The notes beneath the pieces were generated by a model. The model searched no databases and was not told the DNA's origin. It worked only from the letters and a program-made list of their open reading frames with translations. From Nigrospora sphaerica (lineage: Eukaryota; Ascomycota; Sordariomycetes; Amphisphaeriales; Apiosporaceae), in NCBI GenBank assembly GCA_018287875.1, contig JAGVVL010000017.1, positions 372,001 through 436,000 on the forward strand: 64,000 bases of DNA. Reading direction: 5' to 3'. Positions 1-11,700 of the stretch are shown here, one piece after another. The number at the start of each line of letters is the position of its first letter. Positions within the stretch are counted from its first letter, which is position 1. Position numbers and translations under genes: made by a program.

Positions 1-1
1 G

Positions 2-808
2 TCGGCCTACAAGGAGGCCGTCCCAACGCCCGATGCTTACCCCCCGCCAGGCCCCTGGCACCACTCGCCGCAGCCCCAAACCCCGGCGCACACGACGGAT
101 CCCTTGGTGTGCGGGCTCCGGCAGCGAAACTTCCTGATCCTCGGTCTCGCGGCGCTCGTGATTCTCGGAGCCGCCATCGGCGGCGGCGTGGGTGGGGGCT
201 TGGCCGCCCGGTAAATCGCCGCTTATCCCCCCCCTTTGCTTAATTATGTCTTGGATTCGCGAAGCCGTACTGCATACCCCGTACTTACTCGAGCCCATTT
301 CATACGGCGGCGCAGGAAATCTTCCGAGGCGGCCGCCACGTCGCTATCGACCACAGCGGCGGCGTCTTCGGCGTCGGCTTCGGCGTCTGCTTCGGCGTCG
401 GCTTCGGCGGCACCGTCGACGAGCGATCCGACCAAGGCGGACCCCGACTGCTCACGCGTTGACGGGCGGCGGCGGACGACGCTCGACCGCTGGGTCTTCG
501 CGTTCCAGTGCAACCGCGACATCGTCGGCAGCCGCTATGACATCGTGCTCCTGCACGGCATCACGGCGCTCGACGACTGCCTGTTCGCCTGCGCCCGCTA
601 CAACCAGAATCTAAACTCGAACGGGTGCCGCGGCGTCGTCTTCAACCCCGGTGAGTCGTGGCCGCCTCGGCGGGAGAGAGGGAGAGCACGAGGGAGCGGA
701 AGCTGACGGAGGTGGGCAGTCTGGAGTGAATGCGCCGTCAAGAACTCGACGAGCGACGCGCCAAGTTCGGTCGGGGATGGTCGCGTCCTGGCCATACTCG
801 AGGACTAG
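2..808 (+). CDS. PAN/apple-like single-pass membrane protein (5' partial)
   Basis: The gene enters from the left edge and is spliced from exons 2-210, 316-650 and 720-808 (stop TAG at 806). All junctions keep phase with GT..AG borders. Seen in order: a Pro-rich segment, a strongly hydrophobic Gly/Ala-rich helix (NFLILGLAALVILGAAIGGG), an Ala/Ser-rich linker with an SASASA run, and a Cys-containing module with CNRDI, DDCLFACARYN and CRGVVFNP followed in the last exon by WSECAVKN. That pattern is typical of the PAN/apple-like domain found in many fungal single-pass surface proteins, with the Cys module outside the cell. The N-terminus is missing. Function is inferred only from the fold; ligand binding or adhesion is likely but not demonstrated. 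Confidence 0.75.
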
Positions 809-1963
809 GCAGTGAATCTTGTATCGCATTGGCAACTTGGCAAAGGGAGCTTCACAGCCATCCAGCTGAAGTCGTAGTGGATCTCCATACATCAAGGAAA
901 ATGACGGCTCATCTGGAGGAGTCGACGGCCCGCAGTGGAGGTGGACCCGACTGATTAGCAGCTGGGGTCAGGATCTAAATCGAGTGTCGTTCACCAGGTT
1001 CTCCTGTTGGCGTGCAGCTCGGACTGTAGGTGGAGGATGGTACCAATCGGTTCCACGCATTAGATGCCTGGTTGACACGTGCTACGTGTCGCATTGACTG
1101 TGGAATGGCACACGTCCCGCGTGAGGCGCTACAGATGGCGGCGGGTCGATTGCTACCTACCTAATTTATCCCCCATGGAGCCCTGAGCCGTGGGTGATGG
1201 ACGCAGTGGCGTAGCGGATCCGAGCCGCTGGGCTTAGGCTTGGAAATCTTACCTAGTTAGCGGGACTAGTAGGAGCTAATAACGGATACCCTACGCACCA
1301 CGGTCTAGCGGGGCCTGCTTCGCAAGGCTCAGAGTTACCTCCTACGGAAGACGTGATCAACCATGTATGGATGTACTTGAACTGGATGGCCAGCATGGAA
1401 TGGGTACCTAGGCTATGCTTTTTATACGGAATGGGGATTGTAAGCGAGACCTGGGGCAATGGATCCTGCTCCCATTGCTTTTCTTTCCGTCGCCAGATAC
1501 CAAGCTGCCAAGTTGGTAGCTGAGCAGCATGGTTGGCTGCAGGGGTCCTGCAAGGTGTATCTTTATTTCTGTAAGGGCGGCAGCGGCGCGAATAACATTC
1601 CCAACCCTGTCTCCACCACGCCTTGCCTACTACACACACATCGCACATTCATTTCATCCGCCAAGCAATGGATCTCTGGATGGAGATCGTCAAATTTGCG
1701 ATGTCAGCCGCTAACGTAGCCAAGATCTTGCAGGATCCGGTGCCCACATCCTTTATCAGCTCTGCCGATCACGGCTTGGGGCCATCACAGGGGCTGGCGT
1801 TCTTAACCCCGTGTACGCCCGCGCCATCCCCGGCGGCGTTGTACAAAGCAGCCTCTGCCCCTCGGCCAGCCTCGGAACAGCCTGTACCTCGTTTTCTTGC
1901 CCGACCGTGCTGCTGTGCCCAGCCCAAGACCCGACCCCGCCGTAACCGTCACGGCCGCTCACG
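809..1963. other. intergenic, no gene seen
   Basis: About 1.15 kb of mixed composition. No open frame has coding-like bias together with splice sites, and no tRNA-like fold was found. It presumably holds the terminator of the PAN-like gene and the promoter of the kelch gene. Confidence 0.5.
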
Positions 1964-4119
1964 ATGAGGGTGCTGCAGATCCTCGCCGCCACGGCACCGC
2001 TTTGGCCGCTCGCCACAGCCCAGAACGTTCCCTCAGCCCCTTCGGCCGAAAACTTTCTTGTCCGCCGAGGTCATTCGGGTATGGCCACACCAGACGCGAC
2101 CGGCGCTCCACCTGCTGCTATCTGACCGTGCGAACAGTGACGATCCTCAATGACTACCTCTATATCGACGGCGGCCAGTTTTCGCTGCGCGTGGATGGCC
2201 AGATTGCTAAGCATGATGGCAAAGTTGAGTGGCTGTGTAGGTGGCACCTTGTTTTGACGATAACATGCCAGTTGCTAACCGGGGAGGAGGGTAGTGAATG
2301 ATACCTTGTCGGTGTCACTGAAGGAGTCATGGGTCAACTCGACGGTGGCAATCAAGGTGACGAAGAAGAGCGCGCCCAGCCTCAACATGGCGGCGCTCTT
2401 TCGCGACACCAAGCAGCAGTCGGCCTACATGTGGGGAGGGTGGGCGGTGCCGGGCACGATGCCCAAGTTCAAGGAGCTGTGGGAATTCACGGCCGACACG
2501 AGCGGTGGCGGCACGTGGCGGACACTGGACGCGGCGAACCCGGCCTTCCAGAACAACCTGGTGCGTACCAACGCCGCCTCGGCCGCCACCTGCAACGGCC
2601 GTGGCCTGTACCTGGGCGGCTACGAGGACGTCAACACAGACACGGTACACAACGCGCGCGCCTACCTGCCGACGCCGGGCCTCGTCACCTACGACATCGC
2701 CTCCCGCACCTGGGCCAACGTCTCGGCCACCGGCTTCAACGACTACGGCACCACCCTGTACGGCGCCGCCGCCTGCGCCGACAACTTTGGCAAGGCCGGC
2801 CTGTTCTTCCCCATTGGCGGCGACGAGACGGACCGCCAGAGCTGGACCGACAACGGTCGCAGCCTCATCGACACCTCCATCCTCAAGTTCTACGACGTCG
2901 AAGGCGACAAGTGGCACTCGCAGCCCACCACCGGCGAGGCCCCGCCCGTCCGGGACCGCCACTGCGTCGCCGGCGTGCGGGGGCCGAACGGCACCTACGA
3001 GATGTGAGCTCTTGTTTCCGGGACAAGGCAAAGTCCACAAAAGGCTAACCCGGACGGCAGCATCGTGTACGGCGGCCAGGACCGGCGCGAGGGTGTCATC
3101 AAAACGGACATGTACGTGTTGTCGCTGCCGGGGTTCGTCTGGTTCAAGGTGAACGGCACGTCGGCGGCGCGCAGCTCGCATCAGTGCATCGTGGCCAATA
3201 ACCGGCAGCTGCTCGTCGTCGGTGGCTTCGGCGCCAAACCCGCCTTTACGGAGCAGGACGACTGGGCCCAGGGCCTCGGCGTCTTCGACCTGACAGCCCT
3301 CGCGTGGAAGGACCGCTACGACGCCGACGCTCAGCCCTATGAGCCCGCGCCCGCCATCGCCGACTGGTACAAAAACGGGTACGGGTTCTTCATTCCATCC
3401 CCCTTCCCTTTTTCTCCATACCATGGGGACTACTACTGGGCGAGAACTGACCGGGAAATCTTGCTAGTGGTCTCGACTCGGTCAAGTGGAGCGACGACGA
3501 CGTGAAGGCTTTCTTCGTCACGAGCGGTATGTAGCCCCCCTCTGCTCGAATAATTGCGCGCGCGCATCTGAACAGACATCCCCACGCAGACAACAAAAGC
3601 AACGCGAACCCGGTCCCAGGTGCGACCTCCGGCCAACCAACCGATCAATCGAAAGACGCGGCCACTCAAGAATCCTCCTCCAACGCACCCATCGTCGGTG
3701 GCGTTGTTGGTGGCCTCGTGGGCGTGTGCCTGGTCGCGGGCGGGCTGTGGTGGTTCATGCGCCGTCGACGGGCCCGTCAGGGGCAACTGGCGGTGCCGTC
3801 GAGCGACACGAGCGAGGCGGGGGGCGGCGTGCGCGACGCCGGCGCCTTTGATCCCAACGGCCAAGGGGGCCACGGCTACGACCCGACCGTGTCCCAGAAC
3901 TACCAGCACTACGCCATCGAGCTCAACGACAACAACGCGCCGGCCGCGTCTCATCATCCGCCCGCCGCCGGCAAGGAGCAGCCCTACTACGAGCTCGTCG
4001 TTGAACCCAAACCTCATGAGCTCGCCGTCCTCGAGAGGCCCCGCGAGCTCGTCGTCGACAATCGACCCCTCGAGATGGGCGCCGAGACGCGGCTGCAGGA
4101 GTTGCCGGACCGGTGGTAG
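1964..4119 (+). CDS. kelch-repeat type I membrane protein
   Basis: Six exons: 1964-2078, 2138-2236, 2295-3003, 3061-3378, 3468-3526 and 3590-4119, giving 609 residues. Every join is in phase, and two introns have clear CTAAC branch sites (near 2274 and 3045). The protein starts with a secretion signal ending near ATAQN. Kelch-like blade motifs follow (DYLYIDGGQF, AYMWGG, GLYLGGYED, YGGQD, LLVVGGFG), then a Ser/Gln-rich stalk, a transmembrane helix at about residues 466-489 (APIVGGVVGG start) and a basic RRRRAR stop-transfer. The roughly 110-residue cytoplasmic tail carries repeated ELV/ELA motifs. Kelch propellers are protein-interaction scaffolds, so this is probably a surface or endomembrane receptor-like protein. 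The GVVGGLVG helix followed by a short tail is typical of fungal proteins of this group. The exact role is unknown. Confidence 0.85.
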
Positions 4120-4355
4120 TCGGGAAGTTAAATGCTATGGTACTATACTCCCGTGTGTCGAGGCGAGGTTGCATGTTGCTTCGAATAATGTGAACTTGAC
4201 GCTTACCAGCGGGGCAATTATCTCCAGGGGGGATTTTGGCAGCCGGTCAAAGCGCTAATCACCGATGAGATGCCGCAAATCCACCATGCGTTGTCAGCAT
4301 AGAAGCACCTCGAGAGTCTGTGTCCCATTGGTTTATCGCCGTCCTCCACCCCCGC

Positions 4356-4362
4356 TATAAAA
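4356..4362 (+). promoter_or_regulatory. TATA box of HET gene
   Basis: TATAAAA in a GC-rich context about 85 bases upstream of the HET-domain start codon; spacing fits a core promoter. Confidence 0.55.
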
Positions 4363-4446
4363 GTCGGTGGAATGCCCCGGAATTCTGTCGTTTCCGCCTT
4401 CCATTGCCTCCGCGACTGGCCTCCTTTCCAGCGCTAATTGGCCGAC

Positions 4447-6270
4447 ATGCGCCTCATCAACACCACCACCCTGCAGCTCTCCGAGTTCATGGGCATAAAC
4501 GTTCCACGATACGCCATCCTGACGCACACCTGGGAGGAAGAGGAAGTGTCGTACCAGGACTGGCTGTCCTGGGAGAGGACGGGCGATGAAGCCATCAGCC
4601 GCCGTAAGGGCTTCCGTAAGATTCAGGGGGCCTGTCGACAGGCCTTGAAGAACCATCTCGACTGGCTTTGGGTTGACACCAACTGCATCGACAAGACGAG
4701 CTCGGCCGAGTTATCGGAAGCCATCAACTCCATGTACGCGTGGTACCGCGACGCGCGCATCTGCTACGGCTACCTGGCCGACGTGGCGAGCCCGGGACCC
4801 TCGGGGGCGGAGACGCTGCGCGAGATTGAACGAAGCCGGTGGTTCACGCGAGGCTGGACCCTCCAGGAGCTCCTGGCGCCCCGGCTCCTGATCTTCTTTT
4901 CCAATACGTGGGCAAAGCTCGGCCACAGGTCCGGAATACTAGTCAACACCATAGCCCGAGCCACCAAGATCCCGCGCGAATATCTTATCACCCCGAGCAA
5001 CGTGCACTTGGCAAGCGACGCGAGGAAGATGTCGTGGCTTTCGTGGAGGGAAACCACGCGCGTGGAGGACATGGCTTACTGCATGCTGGGTCTCTTTGGC
5101 ATCAACATGCCGTTGCTTTACGGTGAGGGCACCAAGGCCTTCATCCGGCTCCAGGAGGAGATTATCCGGTCGCACCATGACCACACCATCTTCTGCTGGA
5201 ATTGGATGCCGGAGGAAGTCCCGTCCTCCTGGGCCAGCATGCTGGCTCCGTCGCCGCGCGTCTTTGGAGCGGGTTGGCGGTATACGGTGCAAACCCACGA
5301 TATGAACCCTCTTCCATATTCGGTCACCAATATCGGCCTGTCCATCTCCCTGCCCGTGTTTTACACTCTTCATGGGGTGGTGGCGGTCCTTGACGCCGCC
5401 AACAGCCCGGGACGCACTGACAAGCGGTCCTGCATATTCCTACAAAGGGCTTCCGACCGCTCAAGCGTTTTCTGGAGAAGGGAGCTTCCCTCCATCCCCA
5501 TCGATCTCTGGCCTGCGCAGCTGGACCAGGGCCGAGTGCATCTACATGTCATAGCAACGCATGGCCCCCTACGCACCACCGATCTGCATTTGCAACGGCG
5601 GTACGATAACAACGACGTCGACCGCTTGCGTAGCCTGAATCGTGGACGGACAATGGGCCGAGAAACCACCTCGTTATTACATGCAGCTTTGCCACCATCA
5701 ATGGCAGCCCCTTTTGCAGTTTTACCGTTTATTGAACCCTCGGTGGAGGAGTTCTTCATACCCGACGAGGCCTGCAATATCTTGTGGTCCAATAGACCCG
5801 GCACCGAACGCCCTCCGCTAGCGACGAGAAAGTTACAGGTGATGGGCGTCCCACAAGGCGCCTATGACTACTTTTTCGATCGGATTGAGCTTGCGCCCTG
5901 GAGGGCTACTGACATACCCAACTACGCTTCGATGTTAGCCGTCAAAACGCCCGGTATTTTGGACACGTACTACTTCCTCTTCGCTGTCCAGGAGACGGAG
6001 CAGGACGCGGTCTGGTTTTGCGATATCACGACAGAAAAGCAGCTGGTACTAAAAGGCATCAACTGGGACGCCGACAAGGGAAGGTTAGAAGACCTGTTCG
6101 CCACCTGGGTGAAACACGCAGCAGCCAACTGGCGAGATAGAACCAAGGCGGAAGCTTCCGACGGCCTCGGCCTGCACCTCACGCTGGGGGACCGTCTGCA
6201 GACGTGGACCCGGCTAGAACATAGGCCAGCCATCTTGTCCAGAAACAAGACCTTGCCCTTCAACTCGTAG
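4447..6270 (+). CDS. HET-domain protein (heterokaryon incompatibility type)
   Basis: Single exon of 607 residues. The ATG at 4447 is chosen because it gives the family-typical start MRLINTTT and lies just downstream of a TATA box. The HET domain begins at about residue 22 (YAILTHTWEEEEVSYQDW) and continues with LDWLWVDTNCIDK, SMYAWYRDA, WFTRGWTLQELLAP, and a block ending YCMLGLFGINMPLLYGEGTKAF near residue 235. These are the conserved blocks of the Pfam HET family. The C-terminal 360 residues show no NACHT, WD40 or ankyrin repeat, so this is the short HET-plus-unknown architecture. HET proteins trigger cell death after non-self recognition or act in fungal innate-type responses; which trigger this one senses cannot be told. 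No frameshift is seen. Confidence 0.92.
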   Translation: MRLINTTTLQLSEFMGINVPRYAILTHTWEEEEVSYQDWLSWERTGDEAISRRKGFRKIQGACRQALKNHLDWLWVDTNCIDKTSSAELSEAINSMYAWYRDARICYGYLADVASPGPSGAETLREIERSRWFTRGWTLQELLAPRLLIFFSNTWAKLGHRSGILVNTIARATKIPREYLITPSNVHLASDARKMSWLSWRETTRVEDMAYCMLGLFGINMPLLYGEGTKAFIRLQEEIIRSHHDHTIFCWNWMPEEVPSSWASMLAPSPRVFGAGWRYTVQTHDMNPLPYSVTNIGLSISLPVFYTLHGVVAVLDAANSPGRTDKRSCIFLQRASDRSSVFWRRELPSIPIDLWPAQLDQGRVHLHVIATHGPLRTTDLHLQRRYDNNDVDRLRSLNRGRTMGRETTSLLHAALPPSMAAPFAVLPFIEPSVEEFFIPDEACNILWSNRPGTERPPLATRKLQVMGVPQGAYDYFFDRIELAPWRATDIPNYASMLAVKTPGILDTYYFLFAVQETEQDAVWFCDITTEKQLVLKGINWDADKGRLEDLFATWVKHAAANWRDRTKAEASDGLGLHLTLGDRLQTWTRLEHRPAILSRNKTLPFNS

Positions 6271-6535
6271 AAGGGGAGAGGATTACGCCGAAGAGAGACT
6301 TCAAGGTCATGAAGAAGGAGCGCAGGCAGCGGGCGTCGATTCCAACGATTTAGAAAAAAAGATTTTAGAGCCAAAAGACTAATTAATATTTACAGACATT
6401 ATCCTCCTCGGCAGAACCGCAAAGCCGTTGATGCCTGCTTCCAATCAAGGGAAAATCGAGCTTTGCTCCCGCAGACATCCCCCGCGAGAGAGATGACAGG
6501 CGTTGAATGAATACCGAAGGGCAAAAAGGAAACAT

Positions 6536-6646
6536 CGACACCTGTGTGATTCGAACACACGCCCCCGAAGGGAATGCCTATCACTATGATCGAGCAGGAC
6601 CTCGTTCGATAGCAGGGCATCGCGTTAACCACTCCGCCAAAGTGCC
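6536..6646 (-). tRNA. tRNA-Ser (anticodon GCT) with intron
   Basis: Read on the minus strand: acceptor strand GGCACTT (6646-6640) pairs with AGGTGTC (6543-6537), with discriminator G at 6536. A D-arm with GTGGTTAA follows, then anticodon stem ATGCC/GGCAT and anticodon GCT at 6613-6611. A 30-base intron (6609-6580) sits one base after the anticodon. A long class II variable arm (TCCCTTCGGGG) and T-arm GTGTG-TTCGAAT-CACAC complete the fold. The long variable arm, discriminator G and GCT anticodon together identify serine. Confidence 0.93.
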
Positions 6647-7392
6647 TTGATGAACCATGCGCTTATTGACCATCTGGTCTCTGCGTTACGGGTCGAACAC
6701 TGGGTCGCTCGTCCCCGTCGGCAGGCGCTTCTATCCACAAATGACTGGAAGAGGCTAAGCGTGCGCGCACGAGATGACGGCCTTATGGGGTCTCGGCGCC
6801 GGTTTTCAGCCGCTGTACTCTGTACGCAGTTGGGGCTTATTGACGCGCATGTTTCCCGTGAACAATAAATTCGCCCGATGGGGGCGACATGGGGCGATGC
6901 CTGATGCAGCCAGAGCCCGGATTTGGCACGTACGTTTGTGTAAGTGCCTCATAATTATACACGGGAATCCCCTGGCTCTGTTTCGGGATCGGTTTGATTA
7001 AAGCTGAAGAACTATTGCCTCACGTCCATTAAGGGAGATGCAGCACACGTAAGGCTACGATGAGTGGCGTTTTCCATAGGGGCGAGCCCAGATCATGTAT
7101 TAGACCACGGCCTAGGCTTTAAAAAAAGTAGAAGGAAAAAAAATATATTGAACTCCGCTTTGCTGTTTGCTGATATTTACGCGAGATATACAATTCGCTT
7201 GTAGACCGGCAAAAGAATACCTCCGTAAATGGTACTAGTAGGCGCGGCTCTCTTAGTAGACAGTCTGTGGTTGGAATACGTCCCCCGCTGGGAACGGCCG
7301 GCCCATGAACCCGAGTACAACGGCAGGAAAGCCCCAGTATGGGCAACCTATATCACGGTGGATTTCTTCCCTCACCGCTGGGCCGAGAGGGC
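6647..7392. other. intergenic, no gene seen
   Basis: Holds the tRNA 5' flank and the 3' flank of the pepsin-like gene. It includes an A/T-rich patch at about 7120-7210. No coding signal was found on either strand. Confidence 0.5.
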
Positions 7393-8755
7393 TCAGGGGG
7401 ACACGTCGGACGAAGGCAAGGGCCGCGACTGGTCGGTTCCGACGAGGTCGGCGAAGCCGACCTTCTTCTCGAGGCCGTTCCAGACGGTGTAGAAGGACTT
7501 GAGGAAGGGCGAGCCGAGGACCCAGACGGGCTTGCCGTCGGGGGCGCGCATGGGGCGGGCGGGGCTGTTGAAGAGGCCCTGGCAGTAGCCCTTGCGGGTC
7601 GGGTACTCGCCGAGGTTGAAGGTGCGGGCGCCGATGGTGTAGTTGTGCGTCTCGAGGCCGGCGCCGAGGCGGAAGGTGAGGACGGGCGCGAGGCCGGCCA
7701 TGGCGGCGCAGGGCGCGCCCCAGGCGCCGGCGCGGTCGAGGAGCTCGAATTCGGGCGAGAGCTGCGCGTACAGGGCCGCCGCCGTCGCGCGGTCCGGCGC
7801 CTGCACGAAGGCCGTGCCCGTGTCGAGGAGCGCGTAGCCCGCCGCCGCGCCGTCCGACGCGTTGCCCAGGAGCCGGCCGTCGGCGAACACGGCCGCCTGC
7901 TCCGCCATCCACCGGCCCCCCGTCCCGCCGTCCGAGTCGAGGTGCAGGTGGACGTACCGGATGTCGCCCGAGTACTTGGTCTGGTCCATGCCGCCCATGG
8001 TGAGCCGGCCGCTCTTGATGCCGCCCGACGGCAGGAAGAGGGAGAAGATGGGGTTGTCGAGCTTGCCGCTCTCCCACAGGTTCCAGAAGAGCGACCGCGC
8101 CGGCGCGCCGGGTTGGTAGGTGTCCAAGCCGAGGATGCCTGCGATGGGCATCGCGTTGAAAGCCGAGTCGTACTCGTCGCACAGGAGGAAGGACTGGCTG
8201 CTGACATTCAGCTTACCCCCCAAGCTGACGGTGTCATTGTTAAGGCGGCATCGGGCCGTTGCCGGCTGGGAAAGGGGCGTGGTGTCAAAGCCCGTCCCGA
8301 ATTCATATTTGGTGGCGTTTCCATTCCCCGGCTTGAATGTGGTAGAGTTGTCTGGATGGAATTTGTAGCGGGTCAAGGCAGTGCTGTTGCCGGCGGGTAC
8401 AAGTAGTGGCACCGACATGGTTTCCACGAGGACAGTGCTGGATCCACGTTTAGTTTTCTCACTCCAACGAGGGCCGTCTCTGTACTGGGACTTACATATT
8501 TTGCGCCGGGGTGCCCATCTTGATATCGAGATACCATTGGTTATCGGTGCGGTTGAACCAGTCTGTAAGGTTAAGCGGGTGCCCTCTCCAGGTGCTGTTC
8601 GCTCGCGCGAAGATGCCCGAGTGCCATCTCTTCGACGGCGCGGTGTTGTGCTTGTGGGAAACGGCTCGCAACTCGCCGGAAAAGACGGCCGCCTCTACCG
8701 TGATGATGAGGGACAAGAGGATAAGGGCCCGCTGCCGGAACTTGACGACATGCAT
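7393..8755 (-). CDS. pepsin-like secreted protein with altered first active site
   Basis: Two exons, 8755-8496 and 8437-7393 (donor GTAAGT, branch AACTAAAC), giving 434 residues. There is a signal peptide (MHVVKFRQRALILLSLIITV), a short pro-region, then WYLDIKMGTPAQN, the usual lead-in to the first catalytic motif of A1 aspartic proteases. The expected DTGSSDLWVP is here ETMSVPLLVP: catalytic Asp becomes Glu92 and the Gly after Thr becomes Met94. The second site is intact (ALLDTGTAFV, Asp292). The C-terminal block WVLGSPFLKSFYTVWN is also typical of the family. The reading frame is open and splicing is clean, so this looks like a maintained but catalytically altered homologue rather than a pseudogene. 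Canonical peptidase activity is doubtful; binding or an unusual activity is possible. Confidence 0.85.
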
Positions 8756-11700
8756 TGTGATGGTGCCTGGGAGTTACGAAAGCTGATAAACGATTGGAAG
8801 TGCGGACAAAAAGCCGAGAAATGGTTGAAAGGCTTTTTGCCTCCCATTATATAGAGGTGCGAAGAAGCCGAAAGATAATGACCTGCTCATATTATCTCGG
8901 CAGGGCCCACACAGCAGGCTAGAGTCGGTAGACGATCCCCCACTACTCCAGGCCATGTACACCTTAGAGTTGCTGCTCGGAAACAAGGTCACCTTAACAG
9001 CAACAAAGGTTAGGGCGGGGGAACCTTGCCCTGGTTGACGGTTCGTTATCAGCGCCTAGTCGGGTGTAGCCGAGAAGTAAGGATACGCATGAAGGGGAAG
9101 ACGTGATGAACGGGGCAACCCCAGATCCACGCTGAAGATTGGAGCCACCTGCAGGGACGACAAAAGGTTCATCTATCTTTTTCCAAGCAGACGGCATCGC
9201 GATGGCATTGAAGGTTCGTGCGTTCCTGGACCGCTTTGCGTAAGGTACCCAAACCAATCTAACGCGGGATGGAAATAAGGTACTTAGCCAAAGAAAGTTT
9301 ACGCATTTGAGGCAGACATATGGCTTGCAAGCAACGCATCGGCTACTTTAAGTACTTATTCGTCAGTGGTACGCGGCTCGGGCTTCTTATTGGTATCGGG
9401 TGGAATGGGCGAACCCTCCAGAACACCCAGCACGAGAAAATACAGGACGTCCTGTCATGGCCGAATCGGCAAAATGGCGAGGTTACTCGAGTGGAAGTAC
9501 CAGTACAGCAGTCGGATCAATGCGCTTACCGTTTGAGAAAGCGTCTTGAAAGGCAACGTGGCGAGGCTCTTGTCGTTTTTCCCCCTTCGCCCCGGCGGAC
9601 AATTCACCACTTCCCGAAATGTCGGTTGCTGGTTCGCACCTGCATTGATCACCATTAATGTCCTCATTGTCCTATTTGGGCTTCGGCCGGTCTGCATCAA
9701 TTTGTTCATGCTCCGAGTTGCGCTTTAGCCGATGCGCAACTTGAAGACTGGGATCCCCCGCAATATTTCCCTTGATCGACCGGCGGCACCCTGTCACCAG
9801 AGTCACGACATCAAACCTGGTTGAACTCTGCTTGATAGGGCGGGAAAACTCGTGGAATAGGTGTCGTGCAGTCAAGGCAACGCTCTCGGGGAACCTCCGT
9901 ACGGCTACGTGAAGATCAACAAAAGCTAAAGCATCACGAGGGACTTCACGTATGTCTGGTACTGCTTGAGGCTCTCAAAACAATGAGGATAGTGAAACCG
10001 AGAAACCCCGAACTGTAGGGAATCTGGTGGAAAGTCACGGTCGTGAGGTCGATCCCAAAGGTCAATCAAGTAAGGATACGGTTAACCAAGACTCTCCTCA
10101 CTGTAAGTAAACAAACTAAATTCAAAACAGTCACGAAAATGAGTATGAAGTGCTATAATCAAGTGCAGCGTTGTGTTGAAGGGAAAATCGCCTTGTGTTT
10201 CTATATGAACTGAGCTTGCCGAGGTTACTCTATACTTATGCAAACCCTTGATCAAGGCTTATATAAGAGCCCTGGCACGGTCTCAATAGTAAGCCACCAG
10301 GCTCGGGAACAGGCGGGATGACAAACTGTGCGTGTCCTACCCCATCTCGCACATACCTGGGGACGCTCTTGAAGCCCCGTATACTAGCCACATAGCCGAG
10401 GTCTTTCTGGTTAGCGGCAATCCGGCGATGGGGGTCTGAAAAGGACAAGATCTGGAGGCAGGGGGGACTTTGCTGGAAAATGGAGGCGGTTGATGTAAGA
10501 GGGATGGGCGGCAGCAATTGTTGGCCGGGCCGGCGCTTTCCAGATATTCCTTGTTTAAGTGCGATGACAACGGGCCGCGGGGCCGTGTGTTGCACATGTC
10601 AGACGCAATCACTTCAGGTGCAATAGCCGGATTCGTTGTTGTGCCGCACGTGCCGTTAGCGGAGGAACCGGACGATGGCTGTTCACCACGATCAGCAGCG
10701 CGCCCGTACCGGCGACGGGAGCTCGAAGCGCACGACCTGTGGCCGGTCGTCTGAAGCTCCGAGTATGCCGTTCCGTTGTCGACGGTATTACGAACGAAGA
10801 AAGGGCGACGGGGAGAAGACCTTCGAGGAGCCATGGTAAAATGAGGTTGTCGGCATTGCGAACCACCGAGACCAACATTCAAAGCGTGACTGGGCCGGGA
10901 ATAAAACCCAAGACTTGTCCTCTTGGGCTTGCTTGTACGGTGAGCAGACGGTCTTTCCGCCGCAATACTTGCAGTTCAGGCACATCCCCTCATGGTCTGG
11001 GCCCCTACGGGGAATGCAGTCTTGAAAAGTACCTCTCTTGACGGCTAGTTATCGAAATCGGAGCTATATATGACTTTAGAATCGTATCATCAGATTAAGC
11101 TGTCTTCCCAAGTGGAAAAGAAAGGTGCCAGAGAGAAGGTCAAGCACTTTAAGAAGTATCTGATCAGTGATATTCCTAACGGCGTTGCCAAGCTGTTCCA
11201 GCTCCTTCATCTCGGGGAATTGGTTGGGATAGCCACAGTGGACGCGACTAAACATTCTTGTTATCCAAGGTGGTCGAAGTATGTAGTTTCAGGTATGATT
11301 AGGATGATCCAAACGGAGTACTAGTGCTAGACCTGGACTCGTTGGAAAAGATTCCAGGCCGTGCTGTTCGGGAATACAGATCTGGGCTCCACCTGCTGAG
11401 AACAGAAGAGACATTGGCAGAAAGTTATATAAATGCGTGGTTTATAAAGGCTCCGCTGAGGTGGGGGTATAAGACGACCAAGCCTGAAGGCCACTAGGTA
11501 GGATTCCACGGGCTCGCCCTCCAAGGTGGGGAAAATCCCGTCCTGGGAGTCGGCTGGACCGAGGTAGTATACCCGTCTCAGATGGTAAGAGATGGCAGCT
11601 TGTCGGGGTGCAGATTGGTGTGGCGGTAGTCACACTGACACAAATGGTGGTGGGATAAAAAGAATCGAGTGTGGTATGAGTGACAGTAGAGGTGAGGGGT

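Noticed and set aside
2327..3424. 365-codon frame antisense to the kelch gene
   Set aside because: It mirrors the GC-rich sense exons, has shadow composition (Val/Arg/Gly/Ala) and spans a sense-strand splice site.
7339..8406. 355-codon + strand frame over the pepsin-like gene
   Set aside because: Antisense shadow of a well-supported spliced gene; Glu/Gly/Ala/Arg-rich with no domain.
10236..10882. Overlapping minus-strand frames of 90-180 codons
   Set aside because: No domain, no splice-consistent extension, and mutually overlapping frames; not enough to call a gene.
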